Source of the DNA: W-Chloroflexi-9 sp045863195
Lineage (GTDB): Bacteria > Chloroflexota > Dehalococcoidia > UBA2979
Length of the DNA: 64,000 bases
Assembly (NCBI GenBank): GCA_045863195.1
Contig: BTUI01000011.1
Span: 53,038 to 117,037, forward strand
Reading direction: 5' to 3'
The position numbers and the translations under genes were made by a program. The notes beneath the pieces were generated by a model, which made no database searches, was not told where the DNA came from, and saw nothing but the letters and a program-made list of their open reading frames with translations. This document shows positions 17,280 to 26,700 of the stretch, piece after piece. The stretch's first letter is position 1. Each line of letters opens with the position of its first letter.

Positions 17280-17301
17280 GTACGGGGAAATCCCGTACAA
17301 T
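17280..17301 (+). promoter_or_regulatory. tacA promoter with overlapping operator
   Basis: A perfect 7-base inverted repeat, GTACGGG-GAAAT-CCCGTAC (17280-17298), overlaps TACAAT (17296-17301), a near-consensus -10 element. It ends 21 bases before the antitoxin ATG. The layout is that of an autoregulated toxin-antitoxin promoter. Confidence 0.65.
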
Positions 17302-17319
17302 CTCCACGAGGAGTCCCCG

Positions 17320-17619
17320 ATGCCCGCATCGTCCCGCCGCCGCAGCACCTCCGACGATCCGTCCGAGCGCAAGACGGACCGGCTCGAACTGCGCGTCACG
17401 CCCTCCACCAAGAGCCTCATCCAGCGCGCCGCCGCCGTCAGCGGCCTGACCGCCGGCGACCTGGCGTACGAGGGCGCGCGACGCATCCTCGAGGAGCACG
17501 AGCGGACGCACCTGACCGGCGCGGACCGCGAGGCGTTCCTCGCCGCGCTGCTCGATCCCCCGCCGCCGTCTGACCGGCTGATCGCCGCCCTGAAGCGTCG
17601 GCGCGCGCTGCTGGGCTAG
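17320..17619 (+). CDS. tacA: DUF1778 (TacA-like) antitoxin
   Basis: A 99-aa protein with a ribbon-helix-helix N terminus (RLELRVTPSTKSLIQRAA) and a flexible C-terminal tail (LTGADREAFLAALLDPP) of the kind that wraps a GNAT toxin. It would neutralise the acetyltransferase encoded immediately downstream and repress its own promoter through the inverted repeat at 17280. The stop is three bases before the toxin GTG. CACGAGGAG precedes the ATG. Confidence 0.9.
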   Translation: MPASSRRRSTSDDPSERKTDRLELRVTPSTKSLIQRAAAVSGLTAGDLAYEGARRILEEHERTHLTGADREAFLAALLDPPPPSDRLIAALKRRRALLG

Positions 17620-17622
17620 CGT

Positions 17623-18129
17623 GTGGCGCTCCGCATCGAGCCGCTCGCGTCACATCACGACCGCGCTCGGTTCTCCTGCGGCGACGCCAGCCTCGACGAG
17701 TGGTTCCGCCTGCGCGCCGGCCAGGACCAGCGGCGCAACGTCGCGCGCGTCTTCGTCCTCGTCGATGACGATCTCGGCGTGGTCGGCTGCTACAGCCTCA
17801 GTTCGTTCTCGCTGGTGCTGGACGACCTGCCGGACGCGCTGGCGCAGCGGCTCCCGCGCTACGGCTCGGTCCCCGCGGCGCTGATCGGCCGCCTCGCCCG
17901 CGACGTGCGCGTCCGAGGGCAGGGCGTCGGCGAGTTGCTGCTCGCCGACGCCGTCACGCGCATCCTCGGCGCGGGGCAGTCGGTGGCCGTGTACGCCATC
18001 GTCGTGGACGCGAAGAGCGAGGCGGCCGCGGCGTTCTACGAGACGTTCGGCTTCCGCCGCTTCCCGAGCCGCCCGCTCCGCCTCTTCCTCCCCACCTCCA
18101 CCGCCGCGTCCGCCCTCGAACGCCTGTAG
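17623..18129 (+). CDS. tacT: GNAT toxin (TacT-like)
   Basis: A 168-aa acetyltransferase of the TacT family, which acetylates the amino group of charged tRNAs and so blocks translation. Diagnostic features are FSCGDASLDEWFR near residue 20, the acetyl-CoA loop RDVRVRGQGVGELLL and the ending YETFGFRRF. It begins with GTG four bases after tacA, a tight pair. A strong hairpin lies after it, and a tRNA-Pro gene lies 70 bases downstream on the other strand. The target tRNA cannot be told from sequence. Confidence 0.9.
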   Translation: MALRIEPLASHHDRARFSCGDASLDEWFRLRAGQDQRRNVARVFVLVDDDLGVVGCYSLSSFSLVLDDLPDALAQRLPRYGSVPAALIGRLARDVRVRGQGVGELLLADAVTRILGAGQSVAVYAIVVDAKSEAAAAFYETFGFRRFPSRPLRLFLPTSTAASALERL

Positions 18130-18155
18130 CAGGCGTCCCGGCACCCCTCGGAGAC

Positions 18156-18184
18156 AACAACGCCGCCCATCGGGCGGCGTTGTT
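18156..18184. terminator. Bidirectional intrinsic terminator between tacT and tRNA-Pro
   Basis: A perfect 13-base stem (AACAACGCCGCCC / GGGCGGCGTTGTT) with an ATC loop. The right arm ends in TTGTT, so it can end the tacAT transcript, and in reverse it follows the tRNA gene. Confidence 0.85.
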
Positions 18185-18197
18185 CTCGGTGCTGCGA

Positions 18198-18274
18198 TGG
18201 TCGGGGAGGCGGGATTTGAACCCACGACCCCCAGTCCCCCAGACTGGTGCGCTGCCAGACTGCGCCACTCCCCG
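18198..18274 (-). tRNA. tRNA-Pro (GGG anticodon)
   Basis: The minus strand folds into a full cloverleaf: acceptor stem CGGGGAG / CTCCCCG, a D arm, an anticodon stem CCAGT / ACTGG enclosing CTGGGGG (anticodon GGG), and a T arm with GGTTCAAATCC. The discriminator base is A and the CCA tail is encoded. Length is 77 with CCA. Confidence 0.97.
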
Positions 18275-18306
18275 ACCGTGGGCTTCGATGCTAGCAGACC
18301 CCGCCC

Positions 18307-19656
18307 CTACGCCAACCCGCCGGCGCGGGCGAGGGCGACGAGGGCGAGTGCGGCCGTGGCGATGCCGCCGTACTCGATGACCAGGCGTGAGGTGAACTGC
18401 CGCGTCAGGTAGGCGTGGATCACGCCCGTCGCGAAGTAGAACACCACCAGCAGCGCCAGCCCCGCCATGTAGCGGTCCAGCGGCAGGTAGTGGATCAGCC
18501 ACCGGCCCTCCGCCACCACCAGGCCGGAGACCAGCGCGAAGCCCAGCGTCTCCGAGGGGTCGATCTCGCCCTCGCGCAGCAGTTCCACGGAGAGCATCGC
18601 CGTCGCCAGCCCCACGGCCACCATCGCCGGGAGCAGGCCGACCTGGAACACGTACGTCAGGCTGAAGAAGGCGAACGCGACGAAGTAGGCGATGGAGGTC
18701 ACCACCACCCGCGCGCGCGCGTACTCCAGCGCCGCCGGGCGCACGCTGGCCACTTCGCCCCAGGTGAGCGCGCCGAAGCCGAGGCCCCCCGCGAGGCCCG
18801 TCAGCAACACCCACTCGCCGCGCGCGTTGTGTTCGATGAGCACCGGCACGGCCAGCATGTAGAGCGCGGGCAGGAACAGGTAGGGCGCCGTCTCCTGGCC
18901 CGCCTCGAACGGCGCGCGCCACGCGGAGCGCAGGACGCCATCCATGCCGAACACCACGGCGGCGGCGCCCAGCAGCAGCCACCAGCGCGGCGACGGCTCG
19001 ATGAGCACGAACGCCAGCGTCACGACCGTGGCGAGGCCCGTGATCACCGCCATCTGCGCCGTCAGCGGCACCGCGCGACGGATCGAGGGCGGCGGGAGCG
19101 GCTCGGGCTCCGGCTCGGGGGTGGGTGCGGGCTCCTCGACGGATGCGCCGGCATCCTCCGCGGGCGCCTCGAGCGCGGGCGCCTCCGAATGCACCTCGGC
19201 CGACGTCTCCGGCGGCTCTGGCAGGGCGGGCGCCTCGAGCGCCGGCGTCTCCGCCGGCGTCTCGCTTGCGGGCAGCGCGGGCGGCTCCTGTTCCGTCGGG
19301 AGCGTGGGGAGGACGGGGCGCGGACGCCGCACTTCGACCTCGCGCGTCTCGATGCGCTGCGTGGAGGTGGGGGTGGCCGGCTCCGACGCCGCGAGCGGCG
19401 CGCGCGGCTCCACGATGCGCGCGGGGCGCAGCGTGACGCCCTCCGTCTCCGCGTCCGCGGGCAGCGCCAGCGCCTCCGGCTCCGCGCCGGCGGCCGCCTC
19501 CACCTCGGCGTGCGGGCCGCGACGGAGCATGCGCGAGAACAGTCCGCGCGAGGCGGGCGCGGGCGTGCCGGTGGGCGCCTCCGGGGGGGCCTCGTCGCCC
19601 GTCTCGGGCGTGGGGGCGTCCCCGGAGGGCGGCCGTCGCTCGTCGTCCATCGTCAC
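18307..19656 (-). CDS. Membrane protein with long disordered N-terminal region
   Basis: The first 195 residues are Pro/Glu/Ala-rich and without structure, with a short basic patch (FSRMLRRG) near residue 42. Residues 200-449 contain seven or eight membrane segments with no recognisable catalytic motif. I do not recognise the family with confidence. The gene lies downstream of the tRNA-Pro and of the amidohydrolase on the same strand; the amidohydrolase stop is 33 bases upstream of the ATG. Base composition in the disordered part is very GC-rich because of Pro/Ala codons. Confidence 0.65.
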   Translation of the reverse strand: MTMDDERRPPSGDAPTPETGDEAPPEAPTGTPAPASRGLFSRMLRRGPHAEVEAAAGAEPEALALPADAETEGVTLRPARIVEPRAPLAASEPATPTSTQRIETREVEVRRPRPVLPTLPTEQEPPALPASETPAETPALEAPALPEPPETSAEVHSEAPALEAPAEDAGASVEEPAPTPEPEPEPLPPPSIRRAVPLTAQMAVITGLATVVTLAFVLIEPSPRWWLLLGAAAVVFGMDGVLRSAWRAPFEAGQETAPYLFLPALYMLAVPVLIEHNARGEWVLLTGLAGGLGFGALTWGEVASVRPAALEYARARVVVTSIAYFVAFAFFSLTYVFQVGLLPAMVAVGLATAMLSVELLREGEIDPSETLGFALVSGLVVAEGRWLIHYLPLDRYMAGLALLVVFYFATGVIHAYLTRQFTSRLVIEYGGIATAALALVALARAGGLA

Positions 19657-19689
19657 CGTGCTGTCACCGCGCGCTCGCCATCGGCCGGG

Positions 19690-20577
19690 CTACTCGGCGG
19701 CCAGCACGGGCTGCGCAAAGCCGAAGATCTCGGCGGCGTTCTGGTAGCGGATGCGGTGCGCCTGGTCCTCGGTCAGCCCGACCTGGTCGAAGATGCGCTC
19801 CAGGTTCACGACGTGCTGGCCGATCTCGTCGTTGTTGCAGTCGGAGCCCCACGTCAGCTTCTCGACGCCGATCTCGTAGCCGATCAGCCGGCGCTCCACC
19901 GCGTGCCGCTCGATGGTGTCGCCGCCGGACATGTCCAGGAAGACGTTGTGCCGCCACCGCGTCACGGACGCCGCCTCGTCGTAGTTGCCGGTGCCGCCCA
20001 TGTGGGCGCCGATCATCTTCAGCATCGGGAAGTTGTTGGCGATGGTGTCCATGTGGAAGGGGCGCATCCGCATCGCGGAGACGTCGCGCGGCTGCATGCG
20101 GCCGGCCTGGCGCATCCGCTGCAGGTTCGCCGCGGCCTTCGGGTCACGCCTCGGGTGGGTGATCGAGTAGTCCACGCCGCCGCCGATGACGCCCATGTGC
20201 ATCAGGATCGGCATGTCGAGTTCCTCGGCCGCCTGGTAAATGGGGAAGTACTTGTAGTCGTCGTACGCGCGGCGGACGCCGATCATCTTCAGCCCGCGGT
20301 AGCCGAGTTCGCGCAGCCGCTTGATCTCGCGTCCGTTCGACTCCTCCGGGTCCACCACGGCGGAGGGGACGAACAGGTCCTCGTGCCGCCTCGCGTAGAC
20401 CAGCGAGTCCTCGTACGACAGGCCGAAGCGGCCGCCGCACAGCAGCGAGGCTTTCACGACGCCGGCGGCACGGAGCGCGTCCGCGCGTTCGTCGATCGCC
20501 TTCGCGTGGTCCTGGTCGTCCGGGTTCTCCCAGTTGCGGGGGAAATGGCAGTGCACGTCCCAGATCGGGTGGCTCAT
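19690..20577 (-). CDS. Amidohydrolase family 2 protein
   Basis: A 295-aa metal-dependent hydrolase or decarboxylase of the ACMSD/Amidohydro_2 type. The HxH metal motif is in DVHCHFP near residue 7; later ligands are in YSITHP, IGAHMGG and WGSDCNN. The family includes decarboxylases of aromatic acids, lactonases and hydrolases, and the substrate is not clear here. I chose ATG 20577 because it places the HxH strand at the usual position. A TACGAT sequence lies about 50 bases upstream on this strand. Confidence 0.85.
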   Translation of the reverse strand: MSHPIWDVHCHFPRNWENPDDQDHAKAIDERADALRAAGVVKASLLCGGRFGLSYEDSLVYARRHEDLFVPSAVVDPEESNGREIKRLRELGYRGLKMIGVRRAYDDYKYFPIYQAAEELDMPILMHMGVIGGGVDYSITHPRRDPKAAANLQRMRQAGRMQPRDVSAMRMRPFHMDTIANNFPMLKMIGAHMGGTGNYDEAASVTRWRHNVFLDMSGGDTIERHAVERRLIGYEIGVEKLTWGSDCNNDEIGQHVVNLERIFDQVGLTEDQAHRIRYQNAAEIFGFAQPVLAAE

Positions 20578-20681
20578 GGTGGTCCCGTCGACTCCAGCGG
20601 TGCGCATTGGCTCGGTGCGTTCTGGGGATCGTACCGCAGCCGTCCCGGCCAGCCACGCTCACGCCCCATACGGCGTCACGC

Positions 20682-21155
20682 TCAGGGGCGGCGGGCCGTC
20701 TGGTAGAAGCGCAGTTCGAAGCCCACGCGCGCCCAGAACGCGATCGCGGCGGAGTTGTCGCGGAGGATCCCTGCCTCCACCTCGAACGTCCCCCGCGCCC
20801 GGTGGTCGGCGAGGATCGCCTCCACCGCCGCGCGCCCGACGCCGTGGCGGCGGAAGGCTGGTGCGACATAAAACTCGGCGATCGAGGCGACGTTCCGGCT
20901 CTCGTCCGGCCAGTCCGCGTCCACGCGCACCATCGCGAAGCCGGCGCGGATGCCGTTCGCCTCGATCCACAGGAGTTCGCGCCCCTCCATGTCCGCGAGG
21001 ACGGCGGCGCGGTACGCCTCGTCCGTGCCGTGGGACTCGGCGGCGTGCGGGTCGTAGATGTCCAGTTCGCGGTGGTACGGCTCCATCATCGCGAAGTAGT
21101 CGTCGATCTCCCACGGCTCCACCGGGCGCAGCGTCACGTCCATGCCGCCGGCCAT
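20682..21155 (-). CDS. GNAT family N-acetyltransferase
   Basis: A 157-aa acetyltransferase. The acetyl-CoA loop is FRRHGVGRAAV, preceded by the IAEFYVAPAF strand, and the C-terminal NSAAIAFWARVGFELRF is typical of the family. The acceptor is unknown. GAGGTG precedes the ATG at 21155; an internal ATG at 21143 is an alternative. The gene overlaps the end of the HAD gene by 22 bases, so the two are co-translated. Confidence 0.88.
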   Translation of the reverse strand: MAGGMDVTLRPVEPWEIDDYFAMMEPYHRELDIYDPHAAESHGTDEAYRAAVLADMEGRELLWIEANGIRAGFAMVRVDADWPDESRNVASIAEFYVAPAFRRHGVGRAAVEAILADHRARGTFEVEAGILRDNSAAIAFWARVGFELRFYQTARRP

Positions 21156-21868
21156 TCGACAGGCACCTCGCCCAGCCCGCGGATCACGCGCACGCCCTGC
21201 GGGTGCTTCCCCGTCCCGTCCCGGTCGAGGAGCAGCGCGCGCATCCCCAACCGCTCCGCGCCACGCACGTCCGCGCTCACGCTGTCGCCCACCATCACGC
21301 AGGCCTCGCGCGGCGGGTCGCCGGCCACAGCCAGCGCCGCCTCGTAGATGCGCGGGTGCGGCTTCCGCGCCCCCACGCGCGCGCTGGTGACGGTGCCGGC
21401 GAGGTAGGCGCCCGCGCCCAGCCCCTCGACGATCTCGGGGAGGCGCCAGACGTGGTTGGAGACGATGACGCTGCGCACGCCCGCCGCGGCGAGGCGCTGG
21501 AGGCAGGGCAGGGCATCCTCGTACAGCCGGTAGAAGCGCGCCTCGCCCTCCAGGTCGGCGATGCGTTCGCCCGCACGCCGAAGCGCGCCCTCGTCGGCGG
21601 AGTCGCCGAGGGCGGCGCGCAGCCGGTCGACGGCGATGTGGACGCGCACCTCGTGGAACGCTGCTTCGGAGGCGGACTCGGCGGGGTGGTACGCGCCGTC
21701 AGGGGTCATCCAGCGGCCCCACGCGTCATCCAGCGGACGCGCGCGCAGCGCCTCCTCGGTCACCGCGAGGCCGCACTCGGCCGCCGCCTGCGCGTACACG
21801 GTGAAGTGCGAGGGCGACATGTAGCCCAGCGTCTGGTCGAAGTCGAAGAACGCCGCCTGGATGCGCAT
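21134..21868 (-). CDS. HAD superfamily hydrolase
   Basis: A 244-aa phosphatase-like protein. Motif I is FFDFDQTLG (nucleophile and acid aspartates), motif II is the SNHV region, and motif III/IV is ARKPHPRIYEAAL with GDSVSADVRGAERLG. It has a large helical cap between motifs I and II. The substrate is unknown; small phosphorylated metabolites are usual. No Shine-Dalgarno is visible. Instead TATCGT ends six bases before the ATG, predicting a leaderless mRNA. It overlaps the GNAT gene downstream. Confidence 0.88.
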   Translation of the reverse strand: MRIQAAFFDFDQTLGYMSPSHFTVYAQAAAECGLAVTEEALRARPLDDAWGRWMTPDGAYHPAESASEAAFHEVRVHIAVDRLRAALGDSADEGALRRAGERIADLEGEARFYRLYEDALPCLQRLAAAGVRSVIVSNHVWRLPEIVEGLGAGAYLAGTVTSARVGARKPHPRIYEAALAVAGDPPREACVMVGDSVSADVRGAERLGMRALLLDRDGTGKHPQGVRVIRGLGEVPVEWPAAWT

Positions 21869-21874
21869 GTGCCG

Positions 21875-21880
21875 ACGATA
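21875..21880 (-). promoter_or_regulatory. Predicted leaderless -10 element (HAD gene)
   Basis: TATCGT on the minus strand with six bases (CGGCAC) to the ATG. Spacing fits transcription starting at or next to the start codon. Confidence 0.45.
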
Positions 21881-21948
21881 GCCCCGCCACCCCGCGCCCG
21901 CGAGGCGTGCCCGGCCCGATGGGTCAGGCCGCCCGCGAGACGCGCTCG

Positions 21949-22632
21949 CTACGCCGCGGCGTGCTCCGCGAGGAGGCCGTCCCGGATCTCCAGGATGCGG
22001 TCGGCGCGCGCGGCCATCTCCAGGTCGTGCGTGACCATCACGCACGCCTTGTGACGGCCGTGGACCTCGTCCCGGAGCGCCTCCACCACCTGCGCGCCGC
22101 GCTTGGAGTCCAGGCTGGCGGTCGGCTCGTCCACGAGGATGAGCGCGGGGTCGCGCATCAGCGCCCGCGCGATCGCGACACGCTGGCGCTGGCCGCCGGA
22201 GAGCCGGTTGCCGGGCTGTGCGGCCGCCTCGGTCAGCCCGAGTTCGGACAGCAGTTCGTCCGCGCGGCGGGCGAGGGCTGCGCGGTCCGCCCCGCCGAAC
22301 TCGCCGACGAGCAGGAGGTTCTCGCGCGCGGTCAGGAACGGCACCAGGTTGCTCGCCTGGAAGACGAAGCCGACGCGGTCGCGCCGGTAGCGCGTCCGCG
22401 CGCCACCATCGAAGCGCGCGACGTCCTCGCCGCTGACGAGCATGGAGCCGGAGGTGGGCGTGAGCAGCCCGCCGATGATCGCGAGCAGCGTGCTCTTGCC
22501 GGAGCCGGACGGCCCGACCAGCGCCACCATCTCGCCCGGCTCCACGGCCATCGAGACGCCTCGGAGCGCGTCCACGCGCTGCGGGCCTTCGCCGTAGGAC
22601 TTGGTGATGTCGGTCAGTTCGAGGAGTGCCAT
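21949..22632 (-). CDS. ABC transporter ATP-binding protein (LolD/MacB type)
   Basis: A 227-aa ATPase with Walker A GPSGSGKSTL, Q-loop FVFQASNLVPFLTA, signature RLSGGQRQRVAIARAL and Walker B LILVDEPTASLD. It belongs to the group that powers FtsX/MacB-type permeases, which act on lipoproteins, peptides or lipids rather than on imported solutes. The permease gene ends 14 bases upstream, and the pair forms a complete two-part exporter. I chose the ATG at 22632 as the usual N terminus for the family. Confidence 0.93.
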   Translation of the reverse strand: MALLELTDITKSYGEGPQRVDALRGVSMAVEPGEMVALVGPSGSGKSTLLAIIGGLLTPTSGSMLVSGEDVARFDGGARTRYRRDRVGFVFQASNLVPFLTARENLLLVGEFGGADRAALARRADELLSELGLTEAAAQPGNRLSGGQRQRVAIARALMRDPALILVDEPTASLDSKRGAQVVEALRDEVHGRHKACVMVTHDLEMAARADRILEIRDGLLAEHAAA

Positions 22633-22646
22633 CGGTCGCCTCGTCC

Positions 22647-23747
22647 CTACTGCTGCTGCTGCATCGCGATGATCGGGTCGATGCGGCCGATCTGCCGCAT
22701 CGAGAGTGCCGCTCCCAGGACGCCCGCGATCACGACCGCCACCAGCGAGGAGATGATCGCGGAGGTCGTGAACGCGATCGGGATCGCATCGGAGGAGAGC
22801 ACGGTCGCCTTGGTGAGGACAGCGAGCCCGGCGGCGACGAGCGCGCCGGTAAGCGTCACGACCGCGACCTGCAGCATCCCCTGCACGGTGAGGTAGACGC
22901 CGCTCGCCCCGATCGCCTTCAGCACGCCCAGCAGCGCGACCTTCTGCAGCGTGATCACATAGAAGAACACGCCGATCACCATCGCGCCGATCAGGAGGCC
23001 CATGTAGCGCAGCGCGTTCACCGTGCCCTGCTGCGCGGAGACGCCCTCGATGTTCCAGAACGCGGTGTCCTTCGTGACGACTTCCCAGCCGGTGCCGGTC
23101 GCGCCCTCCAGGTTGTCGCCCTGCAGCAGGACGATCGAGGCGTACGGCGTCTCGTCCTCCACCGCGAAGTAGGAGATCTGCCGCCACGTGTCCCGGTGCA
23201 GGTACATCGCCGGCTGGAAGAAGAACGACCCCTCGTCCACGATGCCGACCACCTGGAACGGCTCGACCGCGAGGCCGACCGGCACGAGGAGCGTGTCGCC
23301 GATCGCGGTGCCGGTGAGGCTCACCCACGTCCGGTCCACCAGCAGCCCGCGCGTGTCCTCCGGGGTCAGCGCGCGGCCCTCGATCACCTCGGGCTCGGCG
23401 ATGCTGCCGAGGTCGAGGCCGATGAGGGCGGCCGTGTCTACCTCGCCCGGGCGGAACTCGATCGCGGCGGCCTGGTAGCCGATCGGCGCGGCGGCGGTGA
23501 CGCCGGGCGCGGCGGCGATGTCCGCGACCTGTGCCTCGCTCAGTTGCGAGCGGATCACGGAGAGGTTGGAGCGGTCCGAGTAGGCCAGGTAGTCGCCGTC
23601 CAGGCCGAGCAGCGCGGTCCCGGCGGCCTGGTTCAGGCCGAGGCCGAGGCCCGTGACCATCAGCACGAGGTAGGCGATCAGCGTCACGACCCCGGTCACG
23701 AGGCCGAACTGGAGCCGGCGGCGGGCGATCTCTCGAATGGCGAGCAT
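22647..23747 (-). CDS. FtsX/MacB-type ABC permease
   Basis: A 366-aa permease with one N-terminal membrane segment, a large extracytoplasmic domain (residues 40-245) and three segments at the C terminus, the FtsX arrangement. A perfect AGGAGGA sequence precedes the ATG at 23747. The next gene encodes its ATPase. No periplasmic adaptor (MacA-like) gene is adjacent, which fits a single-membrane organism. The substrate is unknown. It lies 52 bases downstream of mfd. Confidence 0.9.
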   Translation of the reverse strand: MLAIREIARRRLQFGLVTGVVTLIAYLVLMVTGLGLGLNQAAGTALLGLDGDYLAYSDRSNLSVIRSQLSEAQVADIAAAPGVTAAAPIGYQAAAIEFRPGEVDTAALIGLDLGSIAEPEVIEGRALTPEDTRGLLVDRTWVSLTGTAIGDTLLVPVGLAVEPFQVVGIVDEGSFFFQPAMYLHRDTWRQISYFAVEDETPYASIVLLQGDNLEGATGTGWEVVTKDTAFWNIEGVSAQQGTVNALRYMGLLIGAMVIGVFFYVITLQKVALLGVLKAIGASGVYLTVQGMLQVAVVTLTGALVAAGLAVLTKATVLSSDAIPIAFTTSAIISSLVAVVIAGVLGAALSMRQIGRIDPIIAMQQQQ

Positions 23748-23799
23748 GCGGCGTCCTCCTGGATCCAGCATGTCGCGGATTCGCCCGGTGGGAAGCCCC

Positions 23800-26700
23800 C
23801 TACGCCGGGACGGCGGCACGCTCCCCGGCGAGCATCTGCAGCACCGCCTCGACCGGCGTCAGCCATGCCTCGCCGAGGGCGGCACGCGGCAGCCGGATCT
23901 GGGTGCGCCCCACGGTCACCCCCTTCGGGAACGCCGGCAACGCGCGCTGGGCAAACGGACGGCGCTCGGTCGAGGTGATCACCACCTCGCCGCCATCGAG
24001 GCGGATCGAGGCGACATCCGCCCCGCGCGCCGCGAGGCGGATGCGTACCAGCGCCAGCAGATGCTCCAGCGGCTCCGGCAGCGCGCCCAGGCGGTCCGCC
24101 GTCTCTTGCGCGAGCGCCTCCGCGTCCTCGCGCGAGCGCAGCGAGGCGATCCGCTGGTACAGCGCCAGCCGTGCCTCGATCTCCGGCACGTACGACTCCG
24201 GGACGTGCGCCGCCACCGGGAGGTCGATGGCGACGGCGCGGAGGGCGTCGCGCTCCTCGTGCGGGAGGGCGCTGGGTGCGCGGTGCTCCGCCTTCGCGCG
24301 CAACTCCTCCACCGCCTCGGACAGCATCTCCGTGTACAGGTCGAAGCCGACCGAGGCGATGTGGCCGCTCTGCTCTGCGCCGAGCAGGTTGCCGGCGCCC
24401 CGGATCTCCAGGTCGCGCATCGCCACCTGGAACCCGGCGCCGAGTTCGCTCGCCTCGAAGATGGTGGAGAGCCGCGCCTGCGCCTCCTCGGTGAGGATGC
24501 GGTTCCGCGGGTGGAACAGGTATGCGTACGCCTGGTTGCTGGAGCGGCCCACGCGCCCGCGCAACTGGTACATCTGCGCGAGGCCGAGCATGTCCGCGCG
24601 GTCGACGATCAGCGTGTTCGCGTTCGGGATGTCGATGCCCGACTCGATGATCGTGGTGCAGACCAGGACGTCCGCCTCGCCCTCGCCGAACTTCTCCATG
24701 ACCTGGCGCAGCACGCCCTGCGGCATCTGCCCGTGCCCCACGATGATGCGCGCCTCCGGCACCAGTGCCCGCAGTTGCTCCGCGAACACGTCGATGCTCT
24801 GGACGCGGTTGTGCACCACGTACACCTGCCCGCCTCGCTCCATCTCGTGGAGGATCGCCTCGCGCGCGATCTGGTTGTCCCACTCCATCACGAACGTCTG
24901 CACCGCCCGTCGCCCCTCGGGCGCGGTTTCGATGATCGACATGTCGCGGATGCCGGTCAGCGCCATGTGCAGTGTGCGCGGGATTGGCGTCGCCGAGAGC
25001 GTGAGGACGTCCACCTCCAGGCGCATCCGCTTCAACCGCTCCTTGTGCGTCACCCCGAACCGCTGCTCTTCGTCGATCACGACCAGACCGAGGTTCGCGA
25101 ACTCCGCGTGCGCCTCCAGCAGCCGGTGCGTGCCGATGAGGATGTCCAGGTCACCGCTGCGCGCCCGCGCGATCACGTCCCGCGCCTCCTGGTCCGTGCG
25201 GAAGCGCGAGATCACGTCGATGCTGACGGGGAAGCCTGCGAGGCGTTCGCGGAACGTCTTGAGGTGCTGCTGCGCCAGCACGGTGGTGGGGACGAGGACG
25301 GCGACCTGGTAGCCCTCCTGCACCGCCTTGAAGGCGGCGCGCACTGCGACCTCGGTCTTGCCGAAGCCCACGTCGCCGCAGATCACGCGGTCCATCGGGC
25401 GGGGCGACTGCATGTCGCCCTTCACGGCGCGGATCGCCTCCACCTGGTCGGCCGTCTCCTCGTACGGGAATGCGGCCTCCATCTCCTGCTGCCAGGCGGT
25501 GTCCCGCCCGTACTCGTGGCCCTCCAGCAACTGTCGCGCCGCGTACAGCCGCACGAGGTCCTGCGCGACGACCTCGATGGCGTGGCGGACGCGCTGGCGG
25601 GCGCGCGTCCACTCCTGCGTGCCGAGGCGGGTGAGCCGCGGGACGTAGCCAGCGGGGCCGCTGTAGCGGGTGACCCGGTCCACCTGCTCCACCGGGACGA
25701 ACAACTTGTCTTCGCCGGCGTACCGGAGTTCCAGGTAGTCGCGCGGCTCCCCGTCCACCTCGCGCCGGACGATCCCGCCAAAGCGGGCGATGCCGTGGTC
25801 GGCGTGGACGACGAAGTCGCCCGGGGACACCTCCGCGAGGAAGCGCGAGCGGTGGGTGGCCGCGCGCTGCCGCAGCGTGCGACGCCGCTTCACGAAGCCG
25901 AACAGTTCGCGGTCGGTCTGGAGCGCGATGATGCCGTCCGGGCCCTGGATCACCCAGCCCTCGGCGAGCGTCCCCTGCAGCAGCGCCACCGTGCCGCGTG
26001 CCGGGCGCTCCGGGACGTGCTCCGTGACGGACGCCTGGATGCCCTCCTCGCGGAGGATCTCCGCGTAGCGTTGCGCCTGCTGCGTGACGATGACGAGGCG
26101 GTCGCCGCGCTGCTGCTGCCGGTAGGCGTCGCGCGCGGCGTCCGTGAGCCGGCCCGCGTAGGCGTCCGCCTGCCGGAACGGGATGCGCACCGCGCCCGGC
26201 TCCGCGCCCGTCACCCACCGGCCGAGTTCCACACGCGCCGCGTGCGCGTCGATGGCGACCCGGAGCGCGCCCGCATGCTCGTGCTGGAACGGTGCGCGCG
26301 CGTCCAGTTCGCCGCGCTTCGCCAGTTCCTCGCGCCGCTCGCCCGCGAGGTCGTCGAGGTCGGCACACGCCGCCTCCACCGCTTCACGCTCATCGAGGAC
26401 AAGGAGCCAGTCGCGGCGCAGGTGGTCGAGGATCGTCGCGTCCACCGCCATCGGGCCGGTGAAGTCGGGGGCCGTGAGCGTGCCGGCGCGGAGCGACTGC
26501 AGTTCGTCTCGCGCCTCGCGCCCCGTCACCTCGTCCAGGTGGTCGGCGAGGCGGTTCAACTCTTCGCGCGTGGGGAACCACTCCGTCGCGGGGCCAATGC
26601 GCACCTCGTCGAGCGTGCCGGTGGTGCGTTGCGTCTCCGGGTCGAACGCGCGGATGGAGTCCACCTCGGGCCCGAAGAACTCGACGCGCACCGGCACGGG

